DNA from: Halomonas icarae
GTDB lineage: Bacteria > Pseudomonadota > Gammaproteobacteria > Pseudomonadales > Halomonadaceae
Assembly (NCBI RefSeq): GCF_009901955.1
Contig: NZ_WUTS01000001.1
Coordinates: forward strand, 1,742,717 to 1,806,716
Reading direction: 5' to 3'
DNA length: 64,000 nt
The notes beneath the pieces were generated by a model, which made no database searches, was not told the origin of the DNA, and was given only the letters and a program-made list of their open reading frames with translations. Each line of letters starts with the position of its first letter. Within the stretch, counting starts at the first letter, position 1. The position numbers were made by a program, and so were the translations under genes. Below are positions 16,651-28,972 of the stretch, in pieces.

Positions 16651-18912
16651 TCAGGTGTCGCCCTTCAACACTTCCAACCTATCGACCTTCTGCAACCCAC
16701 GCGGCAACTTGCTGCCGCGCCGGCCGCGCTCGCCAAGATAATAGGCCAGATCGTTGGCCTTGAGCGTCAGATGGCGCTTGCCGGCATGCACCACCAGGCT
16801 GGCATCGGCCGGCAATACCACCAGGTCGCGGACGAACTCCTCGCGACGCGCGGCTCGCGGGCCGGGGATATCGATCATCTTGTTGCCCTTGCCCTTGGCC
16901 ATTTCGGGAAGTTCACTCAGGGGGAAGAGCAGCAGGCGCCCCTCGTTGGAGACCGCCGCGACCAGCGTCCCCTCTCCCTCGGGTACCGCCACCGGGGGCA
17001 GCACATTGCAGCCCTTGGGCACGGTGAGCACCGACTTGCCCGACTTGTTCTTGCCCACCAGCTCCTCGAGACGGGCGACGAAACCGTAGCCGCCATCGGA
17101 GGCGAGCAGATAGCGGATCGCCGGTGGCGCCAGCATCACCCCGGCGATATGGGCGCCGGCCACCACATTGACGCGACTGGTCACCGGTTCGCCCTGCCCT
17201 CTCGCGCTGGGCAGGTTATGTGCCTGGAGGGTGTAGGCGCGGCCGGTATCGTCAAGCAGCACCAGCGGCTGGTTGGTCTTGCCACGGGCGGCGAGATGGA
17301 AGCGGTCGCCGGCCTTGAAGGAGAGCCCCGAGGGGTCGATCTCGTGGCCCTTGGCACTGCGAATCCAGCCCTTCTCGGAGAGCACCACGGTCACCGGGTC
17401 GGCCCCCACCAGCTCGACCTCGGAGAGCGCTCGAGCCTCTTCGCGCTCGACGATAGGCGAGCGGCGCTCGTCACCGTGGGCCTCGGCGGCGGCACGCAAT
17501 TCCTCTTCGATCAGGTCGGTCAGCTTGGCCTCGTTGCCCAGCAGCTCCTGCAGATGGGCACGCTCGGCCTCGAGCTCCGACTGCTCACCGCGGATCTTCA
17601 TCTCCTCGAGCTTGGCCAGGTGGCGCAGGCGCAGCTCCAGGATCGCCTCGGCCTGACGATCGCTGAGGCCAAAGGCCTCCATCAGGGCGGGCTTTGGCTC
17701 ATCCTCCTCGCGGATGATGCGGATCACCTCGTCGATATTGAGGTAGGCGATCAGCAGGCCTTCGAGCAGGTGCAGGCGGTCCTCGACCTTGCCCAGGCGG
17801 TGCTCCAGGCGCCGGCGCACTGTGGAGCGCCGGAAGCGCAGCCATTCGCCGAGCATGTCGGGTAGCGGCATCACCCGTGGCCGGCCGTCCAGGCCGATCA
17901 CGTTCATATTGATGCGGATGTTCTTCTCGAGGTCGGTAGTGGCGAACAGGTGCGCCATCAGCGACTCGATATCGACACGATTGGAGCGCGGCTCGATCAC
18001 CAGCCGGGTCGGCTCCTCGTGGGTCGACTCGTCACGCAGGTCGGCCACCATGGGCAGCTTCTTGGCCTGCATCTGGGCGGCGATCTGCTCGAGTACCTTG
18101 GCGCCACTGACCTGATAGGGCAGCGCGGTGATCACCACGCTCCCCTCCTCCCGCACATAGCGAGCGCGCAGTTTCACCGAGCCGCGGCCGTTCTCGTAGA
18201 CCTTGCGCAGGTCGGCACGCGAGGTGATGATCTCCGCCGCGGTGGGGAAGTCCGGCGCCGGCAGGTGCTGGACCAGATCCGTGGTGGTCGCCTCGGGATG
18301 ACGCAGCAGGTGACAGGTGGCCTCGACCACCTCGTTCACATTGTGCGGGGGAATATCCGTCGCCATGCCGACGGCGATGCCGGTACCGCCATTGAGCAGC
18401 ACATGAGGCAGCCGCGCCGGCAACACCACGGGTTCGTTCATGGTGCCGTCGAAGTTGGGGGTCCAGTCCACGGTGCCCTGACCCAGCTCGGCGAGCAGCA
18501 CCTCGGCGAACTTCGACAGCCGCGCCTCGGTATAGCGCATGGCCGCGAACGACTTGGGGTCATCGGGGCTGCCCCAGTTGCCCTGGCCATCCACCAGCGG
18601 GTAGCGATAGCTGAACGGCTGGGCCATCAGCACCATCGCCTCGTAGCAGGCGCTGTCGCCGTGAGGGTGGAACTTGCCCAGCACATCGCCGACGGTACGC
18701 GCCGACTTCTTGTACTTGGCGCTGGCGTTGAGGGCCAGCTCGCGCATGGCGTAGATGATGCGGCGCTGCACCGGCTTCATGCCGTCGCCTATATGCGGCA
18801 GCGCCCGGTCGAGAATGACGTACATCGAGTAGTCGAGATACGCCTTCTCGGTATATTCGCGCAGTGAAAGGCGCTCGACGTCGCCCTCCGCCACCTGGAT
18901 ATCCATGGTCAT
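16651..18912 (-). CDS. parC: DNA topoisomerase IV subunit A
   Basis: A 753-residue breakage-reunion subunit that decatenates daughter chromosomes with ParE. The catalytic tyrosine is Tyr127 in [11 protein letters not shown]. The quinolone-resistance region reads [12 protein letters not shown] with Ser87 and Glu91, the sensitive-type residues. The C-terminal beta-pinwheel is shorter than in GyrA and has no GyrA box, favouring ParC. It lies downstream of parE across repeat copy D. Confidence 0.96.
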   Translation of the reverse strand: MTMDIQVAEGDVERLSLREYTEKAYLDYSMYVILDRALPHIGDGMKPVQRRIIYAMRELALNASAKYKKSARTVGDVLGKFHPHGDSACYEAMVLMAQPFSYRYPLVDGQGNWGSPDDPKSFAAMRYTEARLSKFAEVLLAELGQGTVDWTPNFDGTMNEPVVLPARLPHVLLNGGTGIAVGMATDIPPHNVNEVVEATCHLLRHPEATTTDLVQHLPAPDFPTAAEIITSRADLRKVYENGRGSVKLRARYVREEGSVVITALPYQVSGAKVLEQIAAQMQAKKLPMVADLRDESTHEEPTRLVIEPRSNRVDIESLMAHLFATTDLEKNIRINMNVIGLDGRPRVMPLPDMLGEWLRFRRSTVRRRLEHRLGKVEDRLHLLEGLLIAYLNIDEVIRIIREEDEPKPALMEAFGLSDRQAEAILELRLRHLAKLEEMKIRGEQSELEAERAHLQELLGNEAKLTDLIEEELRAAAEAHGDERRSPIVEREEARALSEVELVGADPVTVVLSEKGWIRSAKGHEIDPSGLSFKAGDRFHLAARGKTNQPLVLLDDTGRAYTLQAHNLPSARGQGEPVTSRVNVVAGAHIAGVMLAPPAIRYLLASDGGYGFVARLEELVGKNKSGKSVLTVPKGCNVLPPVAVPEGEGTLVAAVSNEGRLLLFPLSELPEMAKGKGNKMIDIPGPRAARREEFVRDLVVLPADASLVVHAGKRHLTLKANDLAYYLGERGRRGSKLPRGLQKVDRLEVLKGDT

Positions 18913-18992
18913 AGCACGTTGACCTTATTCGCGATCGTGGAATCGTTTGGGGATCGTCCCACTGAAAACTCATCGGAGTCCGCGGCTTACAA

Positions 18993-19104
18993 TCGCGGCT
19001 TACCCGGTGACAGCCCTAGGCGGAGGCGCTGTGAACCCATCCCTGGGCGCTACCGATGCCATCCCTGGCATAGGACCTCCGCCGCGGGCTGCCACCGGCG
19101 CCGC
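18993..19104 (-). repeat. Dispersed ~112-bp intergenic repeat, copy D
   Basis: This inverted-orientation copy lies between parC and parE. The two CCAGGGATGG units and the core are intact; one end has duplicated the motif GCGGCTTA (copies at 18982 and 18995). In position relative to its flanking gene ends it resembles copy C. Confidence 0.88.
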
Positions 19105-19163
19105 TCACCTCGGCATTTCTTCCAGCTTCAAGCTTATGGCTTACAGCTCCCGGCGAAGCCGGG

Positions 19164-21059
<1,896 letters not shown>

Positions 21060-21686
21060 TTAGTGTTGGCTGGCCTGCCACTTGGGCGGCAGGGCATGAC
21101 CGCCATGCGCCAGCACCGCCGGCAGGTGTCGTGCGAGTACCATGAAGGCATGATCGGCTCCGGGGTGCAGCAGCATGCTTGCGCCACGATAGAGCGCGCA
21201 GGCATGGGCCGGATCGAGCACCTCATCGGCGGTTCCCAGCAGCAGCAGATAGCGCTCGGGGCTAACCGCCTCAGGCGTCAGCGCCGCCAGCTCGACCAGG
21301 TGTCGCTCGCCGATCGTGAACCGCTCGCCGGTATGGTCGTTGACGAACCGCTCGCCCACCCACTCCGCCACCAGATCCGCCGGGCGCACCGCCGGGTTGA
21401 TCAGCACCCCGGCAAGCGCGAAACGCTCGGCCAGGCAGGTCGCCAGAAAGCCCCCCATGGAGCTTCCCGCCACCATTGGGCGCTCGCCCAGCTCGGACAG
21501 ATGCGACTCCGCCAGTGCCAGCGCCTCACTCGGCTGGTGTGGCAGCTGGGGCGTGATGCAGGGCACTCCCACGGCCTCGCAGGCGCGGCGCATCAACACG
21601 CCCTTGGGCGAGGCGGCCCCGCTGTTGAAGCCGTGAAGATAGAGCACCCCGGTCGCAGGCGCTGGCTGCCTCGAGCCACTCAGCAT
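21060..21686 (-). CDS. yqiA: YqiA-like alpha/beta-hydrolase esterase
   Basis: A 208-residue UPF0227-type hydrolase. The N-terminal strand VLYLHGFNSG is the oxyanion region, the nucleophile Ser lies in AGSSMGGF, and the acid and His are in LGTADEVLD and GADHAF. E. coli YqiA has esterase activity on acyl-CoA and pNP esters; the physiological substrate is unknown. It is immediately upstream of parE, as in E. coli. Confidence 0.85.
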   Translation of the reverse strand: MLSGSRQPAPATGVLYLHGFNSGAASPKGVLMRRACEAVGVPCITPQLPHQPSEALALAESHLSELGERPMVAGSSMGGFLATCLAERFALAGVLINPAVRPADLVAEWVGERFVNDHTGERFTIGERHLVELAALTPEAVSPERYLLLLGTADEVLDPAHACALYRGASMLLHPGADHAFMVLARHLPAVLAHGGHALPPKWQASQH

Positions 21687-21714
21687 ACCGCAACACCTGT
21701 ATAGGTAGCCAGCC

Positions 21715-23373
21715 TCATAAGGACTCCTCTGCTGCCCAGGCCGCCTCGATCAGGGCTCGCGTGGAGGCATCCATGGTCGCGAGCCCCTGGTGGCTCTCGA
21801 GGATGCGCTGGGTCTCACCGGCGATCTTCTTGCCCAGCTCGACCCCCCACTGGTCGAAGGGGTTGATACCCCAGATCGTGGCCTGAACGAACACCTTGTG
21901 CTCATACAGGGCGATCAGTGCCCCCAGGGTAGAAGGTGTCAGCTCATCGAGCAGCAGGGTGCTGGAGGGCTGGTTGCCGCGGTAGCGCTTGTGGCCGGGA
22001 CGCGGGCCGTCGTCGTCGATGGCGTCATCCCCCAGCATCAGCACCCGGGACTGGGCAAAGCAGTTGGCCAGGGTCAGGCGGTGCTGCCCCTTGAGGTGGG
22101 CCCGGGTCGCGGCATCCTCGACCCTATCGTAGCGCCGTAGCGGCGCGATGAAATCGCACTCCACCGCCTGGGTGCCCTGGTGAAGCAACTGATAGAAGGC
22201 GTGCTGGGCGTTGGGGCCGAGCTGGCCCCACAGCACCGGGCAGGTGGCATAGCCGACCTCGCGCCCTTCATGGGTCACCGACTTGCCGTTGGACTCCATC
22301 TCCAGCTGCTCGAGATAGGCGGCGAAGTACTCCAGGCGTCCATCGTAGGGCAGGATGGAGTGGGCGCGAATATCCAGGAAGTTGACGTTCCAGATCCCCG
22401 CCAGGGCCAGCAGCACCGGCAGGTTGTCCGCCATCGGGGTCTCGCGGAAGTGGCGGTCCATGGCGTGGGCGCCGGTCAGCAATGCCCGGAAGTGCGACAT
22501 GCCGGTCACCAGGGCGATGGGCAGGCCGATGGCACCCCAGAGCGAATAGCGCCCCCCTACCCACTCCCAGAACTCCAGCTGGTGTGCCGGGGCGATGCCC
22601 CACTCGTTCATCTTCTCGGTGCTGGCCGAGACGCCGATAAAGTGCTGGCGCATGATCAGCGCGGTATCGACGCCATCGCCTCCCGCCAGGCGGGCCATCA
22701 GCCAGTCTCGCGCGGTGTTGGCATTGGAGAGCGTGTCGATGGTGGTGAAGGACTTCGACGACAGCACGAACAGCGTGGTCTCGGGGTTCAGGCGCAGCAG
22801 GTAGTCGGCCAGCTGGGAGCCATCCATGGTCGAGGCGAAGTGCACCTCGATGGTGTGCACGTCATCGGGGCGATAGTCGGTCAGGGCATGGGTCACCATC
22901 AGCGGGCCGAGGTCCGAGCCACCGACCCCCAGATTGACCACATCCCGGATCGGCTTGCCGGTAGCGCCTCGCCACTGACCGGCATGAAACAGCGCCACCA
23001 TCTCCGTCATGCGTTCCAGGGTGCGGTGGACCGCGGGCACCAGGTCCTCCCCCTCCACCACCAGCGACGCCTCGGCGGGCAGCCGCAGCGCCGTGTGCAG
23101 GGCCGGGCGATCCTCGCTGACGTTGACTCGCTCGCCGGCGAGCAGGCGTTCGATCGCCCCGGGTACCCCGGCCTGCTCGGCCAGGGCCAGCAGGTGCGTC
23201 AGGGTCTCGGCGGACCAGCGCTGCTTGGAGAGGTCCAGGGTGAGGCCCGCGGCGTGGCGGGTAAAGCAGGCCTGACGATCCGGCTCCGCGGCAAACAGCT
23301 CACGCAGGTGGCGTTGGCTCAATTCAGCGGCATGCGCCTCGAGCTCACGCCAGGCGGCGCTCTCGTTGATCAT
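21715..23373 (-). CDS. pgi: Glucose-6-phosphate isomerase
   Basis: A 552-residue glycolytic isomerase interconverting glucose-6-phosphate and fructose-6-phosphate. Family signatures [40 protein letters not shown] and the GVELGKKIA segment are visible. The start at 23373 ([14 protein letters not shown]) is set by an excellent AAGGAGGAG site; upstream in-frame codons reach 23418 but lack a comparable signal. It is divergent from cmoA and upstream of yqiA-parE. Confidence 0.96.
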   Translation of the reverse strand: MINESAAWRELEAHAAELSQRHLRELFAAEPDRQACFTRHAAGLTLDLSKQRWSAETLTHLLALAEQAGVPGAIERLLAGERVNVSEDRPALHTALRLPAEASLVVEGEDLVPAVHRTLERMTEMVALFHAGQWRGATGKPIRDVVNLGVGGSDLGPLMVTHALTDYRPDDVHTIEVHFASTMDGSQLADYLLRLNPETTLFVLSSKSFTTIDTLSNANTARDWLMARLAGGDGVDTALIMRQHFIGVSASTEKMNEWGIAPAHQLEFWEWVGGRYSLWGAIGLPIALVTGMSHFRALLTGAHAMDRHFRETPMADNLPVLLALAGIWNVNFLDIRAHSILPYDGRLEYFAAYLEQLEMESNGKSVTHEGREVGYATCPVLWGQLGPNAQHAFYQLLHQGTQAVECDFIAPLRRYDRVEDAATRAHLKGQHRLTLANCFAQSRVLMLGDDAIDDDGPRPGHKRYRGNQPSSTLLLDELTPSTLGALIALYEHKVFVQATIWGINPFDQWGVELGKKIAGETQRILESHQGLATMDASTRALIEAAWAAEESL

Positions 23374-23457
23374 CCTTTCTCCTCCTTGAAAGCGACGGGT
23401 GCGAGGGCGAGGCGGCACGCGTAGAATGGCGCTCGTTTCCGTCTATCTGGCCCGATC

Positions 23458-24240
23458 ATGAGTGACGCATCTTACCGTGACGCGATCTTTTCGACACCCC
23501 TCGACCGGGTGGCCCGCTTCTCATTCGACGAGCGAGTCGTCGCCTGCTTTCCCGACATGATTCGCCGCTCGGTGCCGGGCTACGGACAGATACTCGGCAT
23601 GCTGGGGCTGATCGCTCAGCGCCACCTGCGCCACGGCGCCCGGGTCTATGACCTGGGCTGCTCGCTGGGTGCCGGCGGCCTGGCCCTGGCCGGCCAACTC
23701 GCCCCGGACGCCTTTCGCTACACGGGGGTCGACCTCTCGCCGGCCATGGTCTCCCGCGCCCGGGAGACGCTGGCCGCCGAGTGCCCCGACCACGCCATGG
23801 AGGTGATCGAGGGCGATATCCGTCAGCTGGAGTATCAGCCGGCGGGCATGATCGTGCTCAACTTCACATTGCAGTTCCTGCCTCCGAAGGACCGCGAGGC
23901 CGTGGTGGCACGTCTGTTTGCCGCCCTGGAGCCCGGCGGTGTGCTGGTGCTTTCGGAGAAGATCCGCGCCGAGGACGAGCAGGAGAACGCCTGGCTGGTA
24001 GAGCGCTACCACGATTTCAAGCGCGCCAACGGCTATAGCGATCTGGAGATCAGCCAGAAGCGCACGGCGCTGGAGAACGTGCTGGTGCCCGACACCCTGG
24101 CCGAGCACCATGCGCGTCTCGACCAGGCCGGCTTCTCGCGTACCCACACCTGGTTCCAGCTGCTCAACTTTGCCTCCCTGATCGCCTTTAAACATGAGGC
24201 TTCCAGGGGGGGCGCCACGCCGACGCCAGACGAGGTCTGA
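23458..24240 (+). CDS. cmoA: Carboxy-S-adenosyl-L-methionine synthase CmoA
   Basis: A 260-residue enzyme that converts SAM plus prephenate into carboxy-SAM, the donor for the 5-oxyacetyl modification of wobble uridine 34. The SAM-binding motif is [16 protein letters not shown], followed by the family-typical [11 protein letters not shown]. CmoB follows three bases after its stop, and the third enzyme of the pathway (CmoM) lies at 40939-41829. Confidence 0.95.
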   Translation: MSDASYRDAIFSTPLDRVARFSFDERVVACFPDMIRRSVPGYGQILGMLGLIAQRHLRHGARVYDLGCSLGAGGLALAGQLAPDAFRYTGVDLSPAMVSRARETLAAECPDHAMEVIEGDIRQLEYQPAGMIVLNFTLQFLPPKDREAVVARLFAALEPGGVLVLSEKIRAEDEQENAWLVERYHDFKRANGYSDLEISQKRTALENVLVPDTLAEHHARLDQAGFSRTHTWFQLLNFASLIAFKHEASRGGATPTPDEV

Positions 24241-24243
24241 ACC

Positions 24244-25236
24244 ATGCCGATCGCCGCCGAACACCGCGAGCTCTATCAGGCCTTTATCGACCAGGGGCTC
24301 GACATTTGGCTTGCGCGCCTGCCCGACCAGCTCGCCCGCGGCCTCGACCGCAAGCGCTTCGGTGACCTGCCCGCCTGGGAAAAGGCGGTGGCCAAGCTGC
24401 CAGCGCTGCCCGACGAGCGCCATGTACAGCTGAATGCCGATACGGTCAGCGTCGACCTCGCGCTCGATGAGAGTCGCCGTCGCCAGTGCGAGAACCTGCT
24501 AAGAAAACTCGCCCCCTGGCGCAAGGGGCCCTTCTCACTGGGCGGGATTCATATCGATACCGAGTGGCGCTCCGACTGGAAGTGGCAGCGCGTCGCTCCA
24601 CACCTGGCGCCGCTCGCCGGCCGGCGTATCCTCGATGTGGGCGGCGGCAGCGGCTACCACGGCTGGCGAATGGCCGGCGCCGGGGCCGAATTCGTGCTGG
24701 TGATCGACCCCTCGCCGCGTTTCTTCTGGCAGTTCCGGGCGGTACGCCACTTCGTCGGCGATGCCGATGGCCTGCGCACCCACTTCCTGCCGGTGGGCAT
24801 CGAGGAGGTGCCCGAGAATCTCGGCTTCTTCGATACGGTGTTCTCCATGGGCGTGCTCTACCACCGCCCCTCCCCGCTGGAGCATCTGCAGCAGCTCAAG
24901 GAGGCGCTCCGACCCGGCGGCGAGCTGGTGCTGGAGACGCTGGTGGTCGAGGGGGATGCCACCACGGTGCTGCTCCCCGGCGAGCGCTACGCCGCCATGC
25001 CCAATGTCTACTTCCTGCCCTCTTCCGCCGCCCTCTGCCACTGGCTCGAGCGCTGTGGTTTCGAGAACGTGCGCGTGGTGGACGAGGCGGTGACCACCAC
25101 CGCCGAGCAGCGCGCCACCGACTGGATGACCTTCCAGTCGCTGGCGGACTTTCTCGACCCCGACGATCCGAACCTCACCCGAGAGGGCTACCCGGCACCG
25201 CGCCGTGCGGTGGTCATCGCCAACCGGGCGGGTTGA
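24244..25236 (+). CDS. cmoB: tRNA U34 carboxymethyltransferase CmoB
   Basis: A 330-residue enzyme that transfers the carboxymethyl group from carboxy-SAM to 5-hydroxyuridine 34, giving cmo5U and widening decoding. The motif I-like segment is RILDVGGGSGYHGWRM, with MGVLYHRPSPLEHL downstream, both characteristic of CmoB. It is cotranscribed with cmoA. Its 3' end overlaps the convergent sigma-factor gene by 23 bp. Confidence 0.95.
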   Translation: MPIAAEHRELYQAFIDQGLDIWLARLPDQLARGLDRKRFGDLPAWEKAVAKLPALPDERHVQLNADTVSVDLALDESRRRQCENLLRKLAPWRKGPFSLGGIHIDTEWRSDWKWQRVAPHLAPLAGRRILDVGGGSGYHGWRMAGAGAEFVLVIDPSPRFFWQFRAVRHFVGDADGLRTHFLPVGIEEVPENLGFFDTVFSMGVLYHRPSPLEHLQQLKEALRPGGELVLETLVVEGDATTVLLPGERYAAMPNVYFLPSSAALCHWLERCGFENVRVVDEAVTTTAEQRATDWMTFQSLADFLDPDDPNLTREGYPAPRRAVVIANRAG

Positions 25237-25948
25237 TCTGCCCCGCCGCCACAAGCCGCTCGACGACACGCCCCGCCATGCCGGCACAGCGCGCGCCATC
25301 GAAGGGAAAGACCTCGCCGAAGCCTCCCTTCATCTTCGCCTCCAGGCGGGCACGCAGCTTGCGACGCGCCCGAAACAGCCGCGTCTTGATGGTCGCGGGA
25401 TTGATGCCCAGGTCCCGGGCGATGGCGAAGACCCCCATGCCCTCGACCTCGTGCATCAAGAAAGGCAGCCGGAACTCCGGCGCCAGCTCGTCGAGGGCTT
25501 CCTCCAGCAGGGCTCGAAACTCCCGGCGACCGAGCCCCGCCTCGAGGGCCTCGGGGCCGATACCGGGAAAGACCACCACGGTGTCATCGGTATCGCCTTC
25601 ATCCACGGTGTCGTACTCCTCCAGCGGACGCCGACGACGCCACTGCATCCTGGCCTGGTTGATCACGATGCGGGTCAGCCAGGTGGAGAAGCGCGCCGTG
25701 CCACGGAAGGTATCGAGCCGCGTGAAGGCCGCCACGTAGGCCTCCTGCACCGCCTCCTCCGCGGCGGCATCGCTGTCCAGCAGGCCACGCGCGACACGAA
25801 ACAGCCGCGGATTGAAGCGTCGCACCAACTCGCGCACCGCCGCCTCGTCGCCATGCCGTGCCCGGGCAACCAGTTCGCTCTCTGCCTCACCGGCTAGCGC
25901 CGGCACCAACCGCTCGGGCGACTCAAGACCGCGCAGACGATATGTCAT
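25214..25948 (-). CDS. ECF-type RNA polymerase sigma factor
   Basis: A 244-residue extracytoplasmic-function sigma factor. Region 2 covers about residues 25-108 (ELVARARHGDEAAVRELV, then FRGTARFSTWLTRIVINQA). Region 4 covers about 142-200 (LPFLMHEVEGMGVFAIARDLGINPATIKTRLFRARRKL). A 44-residue tail with FPFDGARCAG and a Cys extends beyond region 4. The start at 25948 overlaps the cupredoxin stop (ATGA), so the two are coupled. No anti-sigma factor is adjacent, so control may lie in the tail or in the copper protein itself; that is inference. Confidence 0.88.
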   Translation of the reverse strand: MTYRLRGLESPERLVPALAGEAESELVARARHGDEAAVRELVRRFNPRLFRVARGLLDSDAAAEEAVQEAYVAAFTRLDTFRGTARFSTWLTRIVINQARMQWRRRRPLEEYDTVDEGDTDDTVVVFPGIGPEALEAGLGRREFRALLEEALDELAPEFRLPFLMHEVEGMGVFAIARDLGINPATIKTRLFRARRKLRARLEAKMKGGFGEVFPFDGARCAGMAGRVVERLVAAGQINPPGWR

Positions 25949-26478
25949 GCAGCCTCCTCCGGCATCACCTGGCCGTGGGCAAGAATCTGCTCCACCGACG
26001 GCAGCGCCGCCAGTGCGGTGGCGGCGGCGTGAACCGTCTCGACGACCGCCCCCTGCCACCCCGGCGTCTCCGGGGTGCCCACCACGATGCGACCCACCAT
26101 GCCCGCCCGCTCATGGGGCAGGCAGTAGTAGTCATAGACCCCCGGGGCATCCAGCACCACCTCGAAGGTGTCACCGGGCAGCAGAAACCCGCTGTGAAAC
26201 GGGACGGCCGCATCGGGAATCCGTTGGGTTCGCTCGAAGTTCGCCGGATGATAGCTCGTGGCCGTATGGCTGTTGCCGGGGTCTCGATTGACGAAGCACA
26301 CGCGCGTCGATGGCGCCACCGCGACTCCCAGTGGCGCAAACCACACCCGCTCGCCGCGCGCCGTGCCGAGCATGGCGATCTCGACCTCATGCTCCGGCTC
26401 GGCGATGGCCAGGGGCAGCGCGGCCAGAGCGGCGATGCCGCCGCTCATGACCAGGAACCGGCGTCGAGTCAGGCTCAT
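25945..26478 (-). CDS. Tat-exported cupredoxin (plastocyanin-like copper protein)
   Basis: A 177-residue protein with a twin-arginine signal (TRRRFL at 4-9, hydrophobic stretch to about 26). The cupredoxin fold has type-1 copper ligands His71, Cys119, His122 and Met127, in the pattern NSHT then YYCLPHERAGM. Such proteins carry single electrons in the periplasm. It lies between the gene for a secreted protein of unknown function (26475-26909) and an ECF sigma factor, with four-base overlaps on both sides. Confidence 0.85.
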   Translation of the reverse strand: MSLTRRRFLVMSGGIAALAALPLAIAEPEHEVEIAMLGTARGERVWFAPLGVAVAPSTRVCFVNRDPGNSHTATSYHPANFERTQRIPDAAVPFHSGFLLPGDTFEVVLDAPGVYDYYCLPHERAGMVGRIVVGTPETPGWQGAVVETVHAAATALAALPSVEQILAHGQVMPEEAA

Positions 26479-26909
26479 GGGGTCAGCCTCGCCTTCGCCT
26501 CGCTGTCGTGGAACAGCACGACATGGGCATGGGGCTCATCCACGCCGGGATGGCCGGCGTTATAGTAGATATCCACCGAGTCGACAGGGTGCAGGCCCAC
26601 CGCCATATCATTGAAGGCCGCTCCCTCCTCCAGTGCGGCCAGCGGCGTCATGTAGACGGTGGCCGACAGCTGCCCCTCGCGATCATAGGCCAGGAACGGG
26701 CCGGCCGGCAGGGTATCGGGGTCGACGAAGAGCGTACCGAGCCCGGGGATAAACTCCGGCAGCGGCAGCGCATCACTCACCTTTACATAGGGTGATGCCG
26801 GCGGCGCCTGCCGCAGCGCTTCCTCGTCATGGGCCATGGCCTGTGACGAGATACCGCCCAGCAGCCCGGCCACTCCCAGTCCGATTGTCAGCGTCTTGAT
26901 GCTATTCAT
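26475..26909 (-). CDS. Secreted protein of unknown function (DUF5602-like)
   Basis: A 144-residue protein with a signal peptide (cleavage likely after AMA at 25). The mature part contains VDSVDIYYNAGHPGVDEPHAHVV, with several His residues near the C-terminus that could bind a metal. I recall similarity to DUF5602/TTHB210-type proteins but cannot confirm it. The ATG at 26909 follows GGAGGGG. It heads a three-gene operon with the cupredoxin and sigma factor. Confidence 0.6.
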   Translation of the reverse strand: MNSIKTLTIGLGVAGLLGGISSQAMAHDEEALRQAPPASPYVKVSDALPLPEFIPGLGTLFVDPDTLPAGPFLAYDREGQLSATVYMTPLAALEEGAAFNDMAVGLHPVDSVDIYYNAGHPGVDEPHAHVVLFHDSEAKARLTP

Positions 26910-27029
26910 GGTGACTCCCCTCCAGCGGGTTGATGATGCGCGCCAGCGGCGCATCTACCCGTTGGTTGTAGCAGCCACACGCTGGGTTCCCGCCTTCGCA
27001 CGCCATGCGTTCCGCAGGCGTCCAGGCCT

Positions 27030-27713
27030 TCAGCGCCTGAGGATCACCAGCCAGCGCCCCAGGTTGAGAATGCTCGACAGCGACGCCGCCACATAGGTGA
27101 AGGCGCAGGCGGTCAGCACATGGCGGGCACCGGCCATGTCGCCGGGCGGGATGTACTCCTTGAGCAGCGGCAAGGCACGCTGGAAGCTGGCATCGAACTC
27201 CACCGGCAGGGTCACCAGATGTACCAGCGCGGCGGTGCCGAAGCTGATCACCGCCGCCGCCACCACGATGGCAAGCCCGCCGGGCAGGCGGGTCAGCACG
27301 AACAGGAAGGGAGCGGCCATCATCAACAGGGCGCCGAGCTTCTCGGCCTTCTGGGCCACCGCCACCAGCCGCGAGCGCGCCAGCAGCGGGGCATAGCCTT
27401 GGTGATGCTGGATGGCATGCCCCACCTCGTGGGCCGCCACCGTGACGGCGGTGAGGGAGCGCCCCCGGTACACCGCGGGGGAGAGCCGCACGCAGCGCGC
27501 TTCGGGGTCGTAGTGATCGCCCCGCTCGGTCGCCTCCACTCGAACGTCCTCGATGCCGAGGCGGCGCAGCAGATGCTCGGCCAGCTCCGCGCCGCTGCCG
27601 GGGTAGTCATCACGCCCCCGTGCATGTCGCTTGAGCACCCACTGGGCCCAGGCATTGGGCAGCAGGAAGATAGCCAACAGCAGAACGATCACCAAGACGA
27701 TCATCACGGGCAC
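27030..27713 (-). CDS. YugP-like membrane zinc metallopeptidase
   Basis: A 227-residue membrane protein with an N-terminal segment (about 3-20), the zinc motif HEVGH (His95, Glu96, His99), then at least two hydrophobic segments (about 126-165) and a possible last one near the C-terminus. This is the neutral zinc metallopeptidase family typified by Bacillus YugP. Substrate is unknown. It stands alone between the DUF operon and the App1-like gene, both on the same strand. Confidence 0.8.
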   Translation of the reverse strand: MPVMIVLVIVLLLAIFLLPNAWAQWVLKRHARGRDDYPGSGAELAEHLLRRLGIEDVRVEATERGDHYDPEARCVRLSPAVYRGRSLTAVTVAAHEVGHAIQHHQGYAPLLARSRLVAVAQKAEKLGALLMMAAPFLFVLTRLPGGLAIVVAAAVISFGTAALVHLVTLPVEFDASFQRALPLLKEYIPPGDMAGARHVLTACAFTYVAASLSSILNLGRWLVILRR

Positions 27714-27775
27714 CCGAGCAAACTGGCGATAGGGACCTTGAGGGTATCAGGAGACGCGACTCGCCAGGAGGCTGA

Positions 27776-28906
27776 TCACGCCGGGTCGTTTTTACAATCG
27801 GCGATATCCCGACGCACGGCCTCCACGCCATGGGAGGAGATATAGCCATTGGCATACGCATGCTCCGCCATCAGGTTGCTGTCGGGGGCCAGCACCAACT
27901 CACATGATGTATGGCGAATCTGGTCGCGAAGCCGCTGAATGGCGCGTTCACGATCCGGTTTGTCGTCCACCCGCCGAATATAGATCGCCTTGATGCGATC
28001 GGGGTTCGCCTCGACGATCTGGGTATAGATCTCGGGGTCATGCTGGCCACTGTCACCAATCAGGATGCAGGGCATCTCGTCGAACAGGGCCAGCATGCGC
28101 GCGATCAGGTCGCGCTTGTGATCCTCGGCACGCCGTGGCCAGGGGTGGCGAAGGGAGATGCCCCACTCGCGCATGAACAGGATGGGTCCCACGGGAATAT
28201 GGTTGAGCTGAAAGAAGGTCTCCAGGACCTCGTAGATCGCCCAGGGGCCGCGGGATACATAGATGATCGGGCGCTGGGCATGCCCCTCTGCGCCACGATG
28301 CAGTGCCTGGTAGAGCGAGGCGGCACCGGAAAAGGCGGTGCGGCGATGGGGCTTTTCGACGAACAGCCGATACAGCATGCGCAGCTTGTCGGCGACGCCC
28401 GTGTACATGACCGTGTCATCGATATCGCTGATCACCATCAGATCCGTTTCGGGCAGCGCCACGAAGACATCGACGCTCGCCTGAACGGGAGGCTCGCTGC
28501 CGGCCGTGACCACGAGATCCGCCCGGTGCCAGGCGACCCCCTCGGGCAACGGATAGGCGATGGCCAGCTGGGCATCGAAGTAGCCATCCCTATCCGTGGT
28601 GACGGCGACGCTATTGTCGCCGAGACGTATCTCCACGCGGGCGTCGGCGTACCCGCGACGAGCGATCCGTCGCACGACATCGGCGGTGTCACGCAGCATG
28701 CCGCGGCGCGGGATCATCCGCCCGAGTCGCGCCTGGCGGAACACCCGGCCCATCAGAAAGACCCGCGTGCGGGAGCCGTATCCTCGATATGGCTGGACCA
28801 TCATGCCGCCACGACCATGATCGTGCTTCATGGGGCTGGCGACGGTACGCACCAACCGCTTGATGAAGTCCAGAACGGGGCGAACGGTCGCGATAGGGGA
28901 TTTCAT
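27776..28906 (-). CDS. App1-like phosphatidate phosphatase family protein (DUF2183)
   Basis: A 376-residue protein with a C-terminal HAD-like App1 catalytic domain. ISDIDDTVMYTG carries the DxDxT nucleophile motif (Asp161, Asp163); SRGPWAIYEVLETF and LIGDSGQHDPEIY provide the later motifs. Yeast App1 is an actin-patch phosphatidate phosphatase; bacterial members are poorly characterised. The N-terminal basic region (about 1-90) may be membrane-associated. It is 66 bp downstream of cysN with no close coupling. Confidence 0.75.
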   Translation of the reverse strand: MKSPIATVRPVLDFIKRLVRTVASPMKHDHGRGGMMVQPYRGYGSRTRVFLMGRVFRQARLGRMIPRRGMLRDTADVVRRIARRGYADARVEIRLGDNSVAVTTDRDGYFDAQLAIAYPLPEGVAWHRADLVVTAGSEPPVQASVDVFVALPETDLMVISDIDDTVMYTGVADKLRMLYRLFVEKPHRRTAFSGAASLYQALHRGAEGHAQRPIIYVSRGPWAIYEVLETFFQLNHIPVGPILFMREWGISLRHPWPRRAEDHKRDLIARMLALFDEMPCILIGDSGQHDPEIYTQIVEANPDRIKAIYIRRVDDKPDRERAIQRLRDQIRHTSCELVLAPDSNLMAEHAYANGYISSHGVEAVRRDIADCKNDPA

Positions 28907-28972
28907 GCTGCGCAGCCTCTCCTTGTGCCATCCCGACTAGCCGCGCCGCCTACTCTCCTCTGGTCCCTCGGC

